Origin: a virus
Strand: one strand, 5' to 3'
Virus record (IMG/VR): IMGVR_UViG_3300035698_013060
Location: 1-64,000 of that record
DNA: 64,000 nt
Shown in pieces: positions 25,725 to 34,336 of the stretch. A program made the translations under genes and the position numbers. Under the pieces are notes generated by a model. It did not search any database, was not told where the DNA came from, and saw only the letters and a program-made list of their open reading frames with translations. Each line of letters starts with the position of its first letter. Position 1 is the stretch's first letter.

Positions 25725-28160
25725 TTAGAACTCTTCGTCTTCTCCGTCTTTTCTATCGAGAGTCTTCTTAGCTTTTTTCTCCTCGACTTCCTTGAGAATC
25801 TTCTCAACCTTGTCCCATGGGATAGTGGTCATGAGTTCCTTAGCCATGGCTAACCTGAAGTATCTAACCTTGGCTTCGTCATTGTCTCCAACGGTCAAGG
25901 ATACCAAGAAGTCCATCACTATAGACATGTTGTTAATCTGGTCACTCAAGTTAGTGACATTCAAAGAAGCTGGCGGAGGGAATCTGACGAAGAGCTTATA
26001 GATGTCGATGAGAACGACGGCGTCATTGCTATCAACTTTCTTTTCAATCTTCTCAGCTTCAGTCTTCTTGGTTTTCTTTTTCTTCTCTTTGTCAGTACTT
26101 TCCTGAGCTTCAATATCGCCGTACTCATTCCGGTACAGGATTTGAATCAAGATGGAGAACTGTTCACCATAGTTCTGCTGACGTCTAACGACGGAGCGTA
26201 GAAACTTGGCATTCTCCATGGTCAGGGACCTAGCGAACTGCACGGCTTCCGAGTCGGCAATGAACGCATGCGGGATGCCAGTCCCAGCCGTCAGCGCCTT
26301 CATCAACCATTCCATGAACTCGTCCTGCATCTGCGGCGAGTTCTCTTCAATGGTCTCCACGTCCACTGGCTTCTCCGAAGAGACGACAGGAACGAAGATG
26401 TCGTTGAATGACCCAATGAGGGCCAGAAGATGGTTGATAGACGACGAAGCAATATCGTCAAAGGTCAACTCCTTGGACCTAAGGTCCCGTATAAAGGTGT
26501 TGACTGCCGCTCCTTCATCGTTATCCAAACCTGTCTCGATGTAGAAAATCCGCTTGGATGGAGCCCTAACGAGTCTGTGCATCAAGGTTGCAGTCAGGAT
26601 GGAGATGTAGAGCTTTGCCGTGAACAGAATGGACTGGAACAAGGAGTCGTAGTAGACACCTTCACCTGTATCGTCACCGAAGTGAACACATTCGTTCGGG
26701 GTCAGGTACGTAACCCTAACCTTCTTACGAATCAGGTAATCCTGTTGGAGAAGGTTATAGATGACATCAGCGAACTGCTTGTTCTTCTCCAGGACATCGC
26801 GGTTTAGCCTCTTGGCGATTCCTTTGATAAAGAGCTTGTGAATGAAATTCTGCTTGGCAGCTTGGACCTTGTTGGTATTACTCCGACCAACGAGGGCATC
26901 CCATGTACTACCAGCGTTGACTGTATTCCGGATAAGGTATTCACCAGAGTCGACGCCCTCAGAACAAGGTTCGAAATACAAGTAGCCGTAACAGACGTCA
27001 TTGACCTCGAGCTTAACTACCCTCTCAGGCATAAGGGTTCTAAGCACAGATCCAGCTACTTCGACCGGCTTACCGTCTTTGTCCTTCTTCTTGTTCTTAG
27101 GATCGAACGGATTATGAAGAAGAGTGCTCTTCTCTTCGTCCTTTTCTCCAAGATTCCTAGCATCTTCAGAAGCTTCAGCAAGGAAAAGACTGGAATTGTT
27201 TGCCACTAGGAGATTACTGTTCAGGCCATCGATAGTAGCTTTAATAACATCTTCCGAAAAGCCATTAATCTCAGTTTTACCTTTTTCCGATTCTTTCTTT
27301 GCCTTTTCATCTTCTTCTTCGTCGATGTCGAAAGCCTCATCAATGGCTTTCTCAAAACCTTCCATCACTTTGACGAATGCGCCTTCTGTCAGTCTGTTCT
27401 GTTTGAAGATTCTGGCGTTTTCCGGATCCCAAAGAGAATCACCCTCGAATGCCGCCGAGTCTACACCATCTTCAGATAGAAGTTTGGTCAGTTCCTTCTT
27501 GAGAGAAATGACTGCGAGGAAGTAATCCCCGTCTATCAAAGAGTTCCTGAGAATCTTTCTGGCGCGTTTGCTCAGACTGTACTTGGTATCCAGAAATTTC
27601 AGGTTAGTTTGAGTCCTGTCCCGATCGCTTTCCTCAAGTTCCTCTCCCTCATATCCGTAGGTGAGAGAAATCTTAGTGAAGTCGTCCGGACTCATAATGT
27701 TGTCGACATAGGTATCAACAGCTTGGGACATCTGTGGAATCATGTCCTTAATCCGACGGTAATCATGATAGAGAGCAACTCTTTCGCTCTCTGCTATCAA
27801 AAGCTTGTTCAGTCCCTTGACTTCAGCTTTCTCCACAAGCTTCTGGATGTCGACGAGGTTCTTAGCCCCATCAGGATCTAGCTTCCCATTGACCGGGTCA
27901 TTGGCCTTCTGAATCGTGACAGCTGAGAAGAATTCACAAATGTCAGATCCGACTGCATCTTTGATCCGACTGGAGGCTCTGTTGATAGCCGTCCTAATGT
28001 CCCGATCATCCTTCCTGTTTTGTTCCAGGAACTTCTCGTCCATCCCTAGGATAGATGACGTTGTCATTCGCCTAAGTGAACTCAGGCTCTTGAATTCAAC
28101 GCCGAACAGGCCCTTACCCGGACCTTTCGGTTTCTTTTTCTCTTCGGTGGTCACTGCCAT
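25725..28160 (-). CDS. Portal protein
   Basis: The head portal through which DNA enters and leaves, 811 residues. The central region matches T4 gp20-type portals: LTATLMHRLVRAPSKRIFYIETG near residue 520, a long helical stem region (FNDIFVPVVSSEKPVDVETIEE) and the stretch around TAGTGIPHAFIADSEAVQFARSL. The N-terminus and two Lys/Glu-rich insertions (near residues 280 and 690) make it longer than T4 gp20 (about 520). The ATG follows TAGGGATA. Three related unknown genes lie upstream on the same strand, close enough to be one operon. Confidence 0.88.
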   Translation of the reverse strand: MAVTTEEKKKPKGPGKGLFGVEFKSLSSLRRMTTSSILGMDEKFLEQNRKDDRDIRTAINRASSRIKDAVGSDICEFFSAVTIQKANDPVNGKLDPDGAKNLVDIQKLVEKAEVKGLNKLLIAESERVALYHDYRRIKDMIPQMSQAVDTYVDNIMSPDDFTKISLTYGYEGEELEESDRDRTQTNLKFLDTKYSLSKRARKILRNSLIDGDYFLAVISLKKELTKLLSEDGVDSAAFEGDSLWDPENARIFKQNRLTEGAFVKVMEGFEKAIDEAFDIDEEEDEKAKKESEKGKTEINGFSEDVIKATIDGLNSNLLVANNSSLFLAEASEDARNLGEKDEEKSTLLHNPFDPKNKKKDKDGKPVEVAGSVLRTLMPERVVKLEVNDVCYGYLYFEPCSEGVDSGEYLIRNTVNAGSTWDALVGRSNTNKVQAAKQNFIHKLFIKGIAKRLNRDVLEKNKQFADVIYNLLQQDYLIRKKVRVTYLTPNECVHFGDDTGEGVYYDSLFQSILFTAKLYISILTATLMHRLVRAPSKRIFYIETGLDNDEGAAVNTFIRDLRSKELTFDDIASSSINHLLALIGSFNDIFVPVVSSEKPVDVETIEENSPQMQDEFMEWLMKALTAGTGIPHAFIADSEAVQFARSLTMENAKFLRSVVRRQQNYGEQFSILIQILYRNEYGDIEAQESTDKEKKKKTKKTEAEKIEKKVDSNDAVVLIDIYKLFVRFPPPASLNVTNLSDQINNMSIVMDFLVSLTVGDNDEAKVRYFRLAMAKELMTTIPWDKVEKILKEVEEKKAKKTLDRKDGEDEEF

Positions 28161-28171
28161 GGTTTTTATCC

Positions 28172-29269
28172 CTAGATGTCGGTGCTGGTTACTTTCAACC
28201 TACTCGCGGACTCGGAGCGGATAAGAGCCGCCATGTTCACGAGAGCTTCGAGCTTTCCTCTCAGCACTGTTATTCCGTTCTCTATATCACTGACCTGCTG
28301 CGTTGACAACGTCCCATCAGTTAGAGAAACGATTTTGTAGAACAGCAGAAATCTGTTAAGCGCCCTAGAAGGGGCATGTTCAAAGCTCTCATCTCCTATG
28401 AATGTCGAGATGTCAGCTATCGTTTGACTAAACTCGTCAATGGTATCATCACTGTTCTCTACCATAAGAGCGACAACCTCATCAAGGACGTTCCTAGTGT
28501 TCCTATAAGGGAAGAACCAATCCAGGGCACTAGATGAGACCGCTGAGTCAGAGTCAACCTTGGAAAAGAGCGATGGTGACGAGATACAAAGGCGACTGAC
28601 AAGATTGTTCTCTAGCACTGGGAGAAAGTATGAGAATAGCCTTTCGTAAGCATTTGCGAAGGCCAACTTCATTCCCGCGTCAATGATAGGGTTCCCCGAA
28701 TCAGTCATGGCAATGTCCCCGTCGAGCGGGAATACATCTCTAACGTCTGTTGCTGATATGTCTGTGAAGTCGTCGGAAGCGAGGATTTCAGGAAGAACCT
28801 CAGTCTCGAAGGCGTCGTCGAACTCAGTAGAGTCAACGTAGGACCGATAGCTTCTCCGTGTCATGAAGAACTCGTACCTCAATCCGTGGTTAGAAGAAGG
28901 TTTCTGTGGATTTCCTGAAGAGAGAGCATCAGCTTCGTCAGCTGTGTCTCCAAGATTGATACCAGTATCGGTGAATACAAAGTTTTTCTTGACTAGATCC
29001 CCAGCTTGGTGTACCATGAGGAAATTCCTGGAGAGGACTTCCTCGATGAACAAGTCTACGGTAGCTTGATCTAGAGTATTGAGTCCAGCTAAATCTTCCA
29101 TACTGATCAGTTCCAGAAGAAGACAGTTTGTCAACGGGATAAAAGAATCCCTAGACAAATTAGCCAGTCTCGACATCTGGGTATACTCTCCAGGACGAGT
29201 CTTGCTTTCGAAGAAATCTTGTACTTCCTGCGCTGTAAAGAGCGAGGAGCTTGTTATGTCTACACTCAC
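28172..29269 (-). CDS. Portal-operon protein, third of three related genes
   Basis: A 365-residue helical acidic protein directly upstream of the portal. The opening (AQEVQDFFESKTRPGEYTQMSRLANLS) aligns by pattern with the openings of the two genes before it, suggesting an ancient tandem duplication. It starts at GTG with GGAGGAAGAC upstream; the next gene begins 11 bases after its stop. No family is recognised. It may be part of the portal vertex or neck, given position. No membrane segment is visible. Confidence 0.78.
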   Translation of the reverse strand: MSVDITSSSLFTAQEVQDFFESKTRPGEYTQMSRLANLSRDSFIPLTNCLLLELISMEDLAGLNTLDQATVDLFIEEVLSRNFLMVHQAGDLVKKNFVFTDTGINLGDTADEADALSSGNPQKPSSNHGLRYEFFMTRRSYRSYVDSTEFDDAFETEVLPEILASDDFTDISATDVRDVFPLDGDIAMTDSGNPIIDAGMKLAFANAYERLFSYFLPVLENNLVSRLCISSPSLFSKVDSDSAVSSSALDWFFPYRNTRNVLDEVVALMVENSDDTIDEFSQTIADISTFIGDESFEHAPSRALNRFLLFYKIVSLTDGTLSTQQVSDIENGITVLRGKLEALVNMAALIRSESASRLKVTSTDI

Positions 29270-29279
29270 GTCTTCCTCC

Positions 29280-30587
29280 TTACACGTTTGATGGGACTAA
29301 CAAGAGCTCAAGTCTCTCATTAAGGAGAACTAAGAGATCTCTAACAGAGGCTAAATCTGTCCTCATCAGAGATATTTTATCAGTCCATTCAGTATCAATG
29401 GCCGTCTGTTCTCCGGCACTCTTAGCAAAGTAGTCTAGAGATGGAAGGTAATACCGAAGGATCTGCGCTCTCCACCACTGCTTTTGAAAGTCCATCTCAA
29501 TGAGACGAACGCTAGCTGTTCCCGATCTGGCTTCTTCAAACCCGATAACAGTTTCTCCAGGATTCCAGCTGACAGATTCCACAGTCAGTATTTCACCCAA
29601 ATCATCTCTGGCTCTTATCTCCTCAAGACTGATATCGAACTCATAGGGGATAATCCATGTGATAGACGTGGCAGCTTGGATATGCCTGTACTTCAACGTC
29701 TCGATCGACCCCCATACAGAGTCATCAAAGAGATACCCGTCAGAGGCATCTAGTAAAACATGTCTGGCGCTCTCTTGGTGCGTCTCGGCTCCAGCCTGGT
29801 CAACGTATCTCTGAGCCGCTTCTTCCAAGAAAGTTCTGACTTCAATGTCCCATACTCCAGGAGAACCGTACGTATAAAGCTCGCTGAGAGAGAAGTCAAC
29901 GAATGGGTCATCTTTCATGATGGATGAAACGCCGAGAGTGTCTACCATGACATGAGGTAAACTAAAACAATAGTCAATGGACTCTTCCTGTAGTAGGTAC
30001 GGAGCATCCAAAAACATGTTGGTGGCTTTTTGGGTAGAGTACTCCGACTGAATAAGAGCGTCTCCCAATGTGGGATTGGTGAGAATCTCAGAGAACTTGT
30101 TGATGAGAGTCGAGTATGACCAGAACTTCGTAGTGTCGGCTTTAGTCTCGTCTATCACCCTCTCCACAATGTACCTATCGTTTCTTTGCATGGAACGAAC
30201 GACGTACTTCTCAAATGCTTCAGGATCTACGGTCCCACTGATCTCAGCTCCGGAGACAAAAGAAAAACGTAAGGCGTCGTACCCGTAGATGGCATCTGTG
30301 CTGACTTTGATCTCAGCCATAATGATGGCTCTGGCGTCAGCCAACTCAGATGATCCGGTAGCTAGTTCCTCAAGTTTGAGGGATACGCTCTCGTCGTCTA
30401 TCACCGTCAAAGAATAAAAGTCACTAATGACTACTCCGCTACCGATATCGACAAGCTTCTCCATCAACTCAGTGAAGACTTCATTCGAGAGAAGGGTAAA
30501 GCGGTTGAAGGCCTCGTACGCCTCTGCGTCTTCGTCTAGACTCAACCCCTTGATGTATTCTACTATCTCAAGTTCTGTGAGTGGCAT
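29280..30587 (-). CDS. Portal-operon protein, second of three related genes
   Basis: A 435-residue acidic, largely helical protein. The first 60 residues (EIVEYIKGLSLDEDAEAYEAF, then LSNEVFTELMEKLVD) match the start of its upstream neighbour in spacing and hydrophobic pattern, so the two look paralogous. Tyr and Trp are frequent in the middle. The ATG has TAGGAGAT upstream and lies four bases after the neighbour's stop. Function is not recognised; head or neck structure is likely from context. Confidence 0.78.
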   Translation of the reverse strand: MPLTELEIVEYIKGLSLDEDAEAYEAFNRFTLLSNEVFTELMEKLVDIGSGVVISDFYSLTVIDDESVSLKLEELATGSSELADARAIIMAEIKVSTDAIYGYDALRFSFVSGAEISGTVDPEAFEKYVVRSMQRNDRYIVERVIDETKADTTKFWSYSTLINKFSEILTNPTLGDALIQSEYSTQKATNMFLDAPYLLQEESIDYCFSLPHVMVDTLGVSSIMKDDPFVDFSLSELYTYGSPGVWDIEVRTFLEEAAQRYVDQAGAETHQESARHVLLDASDGYLFDDSVWGSIETLKYRHIQAATSITWIIPYEFDISLEEIRARDDLGEILTVESVSWNPGETVIGFEEARSGTASVRLIEMDFQKQWWRAQILRYYLPSLDYFAKSAGEQTAIDTEWTDKISLMRTDLASVRDLLVLLNERLELLLVPSNV

Positions 30588-30590
30588 CTC

Positions 30591-31259
30591 TTATCTCCTA
30601 CCTTTCGATATCGCCATCCGAAGGATCTTCTTGGCTTTATTGTATGCAACGGTCTTGGCGGCATACATCGACCTGATGGGTGAATTACTGGGGTTAGCAT
30701 CGTGACGGGATTGAGCTTCGTCCATGACTTCTCGGGCTTCTCTAGCTTTTCTCTCCGCCTCAATAACTTCCAAGGACTTACCAGCCTCTTCCTCGCTCAT
30801 ATTGAGGATGATATCGTCAAGGTCTATATCACCTGGATCCTTTCCAGCATCGGTAGCAATAGCTACCTGCATGTTATACCTTGCCTCAGATCTCCCTACT
30901 GGAAGAACGGCGTTAGATGGGACCACCTCTTTATCATCAATCTTTCGCATAGCAGACCCAAGAAGGACGTTCTCCATGTCATTGAGAATCGCACTTCTAG
31001 CAGCACCGGCTGTGGAATTAAGTAAGTCGATGAAGCTGACAGGATCCGCCCCTGAAGAAAACTCTTTCTCGTATTTCGAGAGAGTTGAGTTAAAGTCATC
31101 CATTGATACTGACCCATCGATCAACCTGTTGATCACCTCTACGAACACCGTGTACGGAAGACCTAGTACGCGGTCGTACCTATCAAAGTTGGACGAATCG
31201 ATGCTGAAGCCCTCGATGAAGGCCTCCACAACCGCTCTCGGCTTTAGGTTCTCAGGCAT
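30591..31259 (-). CDS. Portal-operon protein, first of three related genes
   Basis: A 222-residue helical protein that opens the portal operon. Its start (VVEAFIEGFSIDSSNFDRYD, then LPYTVFVEVINRLID) parallels the next gene. The C-terminal 60 residues are Ala/Lys/Arg-rich helix (KAREAREVMDEAQSRHDA). The ATG has CCGGAGATA upstream. No known domain. Confidence 0.75.
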   Translation of the reverse strand: MPENLKPRAVVEAFIEGFSIDSSNFDRYDRVLGLPYTVFVEVINRLIDGSVSMDDFNSTLSKYEKEFSSGADPVSFIDLLNSTAGAARSAILNDMENVLLGSAMRKIDDKEVVPSNAVLPVGRSEARYNMQVAIATDAGKDPGDIDLDDIILNMSEEEAGKSLEVIEAERKAREAREVMDEAQSRHDANPSNSPIRSMYAAKTVAYNKAKKILRMAISKGRR

Positions 31260-31304
31260 GGCTTATCTCCGGTAAGCTGTATACACTTTCCACTAATTGT
31301 AATG

Positions 31305-31340
31305 TTCGGGAAAAAAGTCAGCACCCCCCAGAATGGGGGG
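31305..31340 (-). terminator. Terminator on the minus strand
   Basis: A CCCCCC/GGGGGG stem with a short loop, followed on the minus strand by TGCTGACTTTTTT. It ends the run of genes that starts at the polymerase gene (35962) and lies just before the portal operon. Confidence 0.8.
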
Positions 31341-31383
31341 TACCGACGGTTCCCGCGCAGGGCTTTTAAACCCTGGCGTCACT

Positions 31384-32127
31384 TTACAGTTGGACGGTCA
31401 TGAAATACTGTTCCCAACGGTACCTCTTCTCTTCACAATCTATTCCCACGAGGACTCTACCGTCTTCCATGTCGATGACATGCACGAGCATCCCAGCCTT
31501 CTTTGAAATTGGCAAAAGGAACTTCCGATCGAGTATGACTTGTATCAGTCCCTTTTCACCAGGTCTTAGCTTCTTATCTACGCTAAGGAAGCGGCCTTTC
31601 TCGATGATGACTACAGGGAAATCCCCTGAAGTTAGTGCTTCTTGGACTCCATCCGGTATCTCGAAGGAATTCACATCTTGATCCCCGACATACATGTCAT
31701 ATGTATTTTTGTGCCTCTTGTGTAGACTCGAGTTACTTATGAAGGTAGTCTTCTTCATCGAGTCAGCAAGAGCTCTATCCGGGAATCCCCTTTTCTCTAG
31801 TTCGTCATCCGGAACTGACCCGCCAAGTATTCGAATCATACGATCATGAACGACAACGTCTTCCACGAACGACTTGTACTGCTTGTATGCTTGGAACAGT
31901 TCACCACCGTTTGCTGCATAGTTCAGTTCGAGCAATGGGTACTTCTTCTGATCTGGTGTCAGCTCAAGCTTGACAATAGAAAACCATGTGGTTCCCACAC
32001 CTGGAGCATGGTAACAGACGTTATTCTCCATAGCGTATTCGGAACCAATATTCTTCAAAACCTGGTTGACGTCCCAGACCCATCCGAATAGTGCCTTACC
32101 ATGACTCTGACCTGCTTTAGGCTTCAT
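31384..32127 (-). CDS. Hypothetical protein
   Basis: A 247-residue protein of mixed alpha/beta character that I do not recognise. Features include GKALFGWVWDV at the start, LGGSVPDDELEKRGFPDRALADSM in the middle and beta-rich C-terminal 80 residues with several charged turns. No catalytic motif stands out. The upstream gene overlaps by four bases (ATGA), so they are coupled. A terminator follows. Confidence 0.75.
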   Translation of the reverse strand: MKPKAGQSHGKALFGWVWDVNQVLKNIGSEYAMENNVCYHAPGVGTTWFSIVKLELTPDQKKYPLLELNYAANGGELFQAYKQYKSFVEDVVVHDRMIRILGGSVPDDELEKRGFPDRALADSMKKTTFISNSSLHKRHKNTYDMYVGDQDVNSFEIPDGVQEALTSGDFPVVIIEKGRFLSVDKKLRPGEKGLIQVILDRKFLLPISKKAGMLVHVIDMEDGRVLVGIDCEEKRYRWEQYFMTVQL

Positions 32128-32387
32128 GTCAGTTCTCCTATTCTTTCTTCAATCATGTTCCCAAGGACGATGAGTGCTCCTAAAGCGTGAACTCCGCACC
32201 TCATATCACTATGTGCAGAAACACAGTGATCCCACTCATCGATACTGACAGAGACCTTGAGGTATACTCCCATGTCATCTTTTCTACAAGCTGATGCTGA
32301 CACTAGAGCTTTCATATCCCCTTTCGTCACAGTCCCCGTAAAGGAAAAGGACATCTCACTACCAGAGAATTCATAATCATCCTTCAC
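32124..32387 (-). CDS. Hypothetical small protein
   Basis: An 87-residue protein starting at a GTG four bases after the preceding small gene. It looks beta-rich in the first half (EMSFSFTGTVTKGD) and ends with a helix (GALIVLGNMIEERIGEL). A small Cys-containing stretch (MRCGVHA) is visible. Its stop overlaps the next gene's start. I do not recognise it. Confidence 0.6.
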   Translation of the reverse strand: MKDDYEFSGSEMSFSFTGTVTKGDMKALVSASACRKDDMGVYLKVSVSIDEWDHCVSAHSDMRCGVHALGALIVLGNMIEERIGELT

Positions 32388-32390
32388 ATG

Positions 32391-32504
32391 TCACCCTCTT
32401 CCAGGGAGGCCGATGGCTCTGAATCCGATTTCGAGACTGGTGTATGAATGAAAGGACAACTTGGCAATATCACCTGACTTACTAAGCTTCGCTTTGTCAG
32501 TCAT
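32391..32504 (-). CDS. Very small hypothetical protein
   Basis: A 37-residue frame filling the space between two genes in the same direction (MTDKAKLSKSGDIAK...GLPGRG). It begins 12 bases after the preceding stop, with GGTAGGTAG upstream as a weak site, and ends three bases before the next start. Its fit in the gap supports translation, but its size makes this uncertain. Confidence 0.45.
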   Translation of the reverse strand: MTDKAKLSKSGDIAKLSFHSYTSLEIGFRAIGLPGRG

Positions 32505-32515
32505 AACTACCTACC

Positions 32516-32968
32516 TCACTTTCCGTAAAGAGCCCATGTTTTCCGAATTTCAAAGATAGCTCCGTAACCATGCTCAGAGTCAGTCGATGAGAACCACAAG
32601 GCATTGTCAGGATCTTTATGTCTGAAGTTGGACACGATCCAACCTTTCTTTCGACTCCCATCAAAGGAACTCTCATCGAATTCTGGGTACAAACCGTCTC
32701 CCATGAGCCACGAATAGATGAATCCTTTAATGGCTTCTCGGTCCATAGCGAATGGCAAACACGTCGGATCTTTTTCCTTTGGAGGATTGCGAGGCTTGTA
32801 CTGCGTGAACAGAAGCATCGTACATCCGTTGTCTCGGATTTGATACCACGTCAAGACCTCTCCGATCTTCTCTCCACACATTACCATGTCAATGGATTGA
32901 TCCAAGAGATTCCGACCTTCTCTATCGGAAAGACCAGTCACCATGATATGCTGATTGTCGAACTTCAT
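32516..32968 (-). CDS. Hypothetical protein
   Basis: A 150-residue protein with many aromatic residues and a beta-rich look (GCTMLLFTQYKPRN, KGWIVSNFRHKD). It is not recognised. It lies between two unknown genes with one-base spacing upstream, in the minus-strand run that starts with the polymerase half gene. Confidence 0.7.
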   Translation of the reverse strand: MKFDNQHIMVTGLSDREGRNLLDQSIDMVMCGEKIGEVLTWYQIRDNGCTMLLFTQYKPRNPPKEKDPTCLPFAMDREAIKGFIYSWLMGDGLYPEFDESSFDGSRKKGWIVSNFRHKDPDNALWFSSTDSEHGYGAIFEIRKTWALYGK

Positions 32969-32969
32969 T

Positions 32970-33341
32970 CTATTCTTCTATCTTGTTTTTCAACATCTCC
33001 TGTAACTGTTCCGTCTCCCGAACCTTCGGAGCTAACTTCATCGCCACTTTAGCAGCGTTAGCATCGAAGTCGCCCGATAGGAGAGTAGTCAAGTTTATCA
33101 ATATAAGTTTCTCCAGCATAGCTGCGAGACGACCATTAGTCTTGATCGCCGTTCGTAGCTTCTTGAGAGCATTGCAGTGGTCCTTCTCAACAAGATCCCA
33201 CTGATCATCGACTTGAATGCATCCGAGTTTGGTCCGAGTGCATACATCCAAGTCTCGTGTGAGTTCTCTGACGATCTGCTCTTTGTTTCTGAGCATCGAC
33301 ATGAAGAGATTGTATGCTTGTTCGCTGCTCATCTTTGGCAT
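32970..33341 (-). CDS. Hypothetical helical protein
   Basis: A 123-residue basic helical protein of unknown role. The N-terminal third (SSEQAYNLFMSMLRNKEQI) and C-terminal third (KVRETEQLQEMLKNKIEE) are amphipathic. Its start codon overlaps the stop of the deaminase gene by one base, so the two are coupled. Confidence 0.7.
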   Translation of the reverse strand: MPKMSSEQAYNLFMSMLRNKEQIVRELTRDLDVCTRTKLGCIQVDDQWDLVEKDHCNALKKLRTAIKTNGRLAAMLEKLILINLTTLLSGDFDANAAKVAMKLAPKVRETEQLQEMLKNKIEE

Positions 33342-34333
33342 CAGTGTTTAACCTTTTGGATTTTACACATATGGATTCCGTGGTCACAATCCTCACACTC
33401 AAAGGATTTCCGGCTAGCGATGCAGTCATGACAGACTTTGATCTCACACTTAGTGCAGACTAGTTCAGCAGACTTCATTTCCTTGCATTTTTCGCAACGA
33501 AAATGAGTCTTCTCAGGAACTTTCAGACCACGATGCTTGACTGCTGATGGCCATTCATCTGGGAAGTACCAGATATCATTACTTGGTACATCGCACGAGT
33601 AAATGGGGATTGCACCTCCAGCCTCTTTGACGAACCTGTCTGTTTCCGGGTCGTCGTAGCATCCGCAGACGTAGACTTTCACGATTCCCGCAGCTGCCAA
33701 GGCTTTGTAACAAGGGATACATGGAGTGTACGTCATATACGCGATCGCACCATCAGTACTCACACCCCTCTTAGCGGCCTGTCCGATAGCGTTGATCTCG
33801 GCATGTATGGTTCGAACACACCCTTTAGTACCGTCTTCCTCGTTCATAACGAGATGACCGACCTCGTTACAGTGTGGTGTTCCAGGCATGGAACCGTTAT
33901 ACCCTGTCGCCAGTACGAAGTTGTTCTTCACTAAGACACATCCTACGTGAATCTTATCGCACGTAGACCTCTCACTAGCGAGCATTGCCTGTTTGAGGAA
34001 GTACTGTCCCCATGAGGGACGGTCTACATGCTTTTCAGCTGCGAGAGCATCGACTTCTGGACCCATTTTTTGAGCCACACCCAGAATCTCAGCCACAGCA
34101 GTATCTATATTCGAGACACTGACACTCCCTCCGAAGCAGTCGATTCTTGATTCGTCACAAATCCTGGCCTTGACCCATGTATTCTCCGAGTGCATGGGGT
34201 TGATCAATTCCATCATCTTTTCCCCGTGGATATTCCTGACCTCAGGATACCACGAAAGTACCCCAATCGCCACCTCCTTGATGGTTTTAAGGTCCAACCC
34301 GCTTGTGATCTCCAGTCCGTAAAGTTTCGCCAT
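33341..34333 (-). CDS. Deoxycytidylate (dCMP) deaminase with extra domains
   Basis: A 330-residue enzyme whose central part (about residues 105-245) is a zinc-dependent dCMP deaminase. HAEINA (His177, Glu179) and PCIPC (Cys205, Cys208) give the active site, and the GYNGSMPGTPHC loop is typical. It makes dUMP for thymidylate synthesis. It has about 105 extra N-terminal residues of unknown fold and a C-terminal stretch from about 278 with paired cysteines (CEKCK, CTKC, CHDC, CEDC) that could bind two zinc ions like a B-box or ZZ-type finger. These extensions are unusual. The gene sits next to the DNA polymerase exonuclease half. Confidence 0.9.
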   Translation of the reverse strand: MAKLYGLEITSGLDLKTIKEVAIGVLSWYPEVRNIHGEKMMELINPMHSENTWVKARICDESRIDCFGGSVSVSNIDTAVAEILGVAQKMGPEVDALAAEKHVDRPSWGQYFLKQAMLASERSTCDKIHVGCVLVKNNFVLATGYNGSMPGTPHCNEVGHLVMNEEDGTKGCVRTIHAEINAIGQAAKRGVSTDGAIAYMTYTPCIPCYKALAAAGIVKVYVCGCYDDPETDRFVKEAGGAIPIYSCDVPSNDIWYFPDEWPSAVKHRGLKVPEKTHFRCEKCKEMKSAELVCTKCEIKVCHDCIASRKSFECEDCDHGIHMCKIQKVKH

Positions 34334-34336
34334 TCT

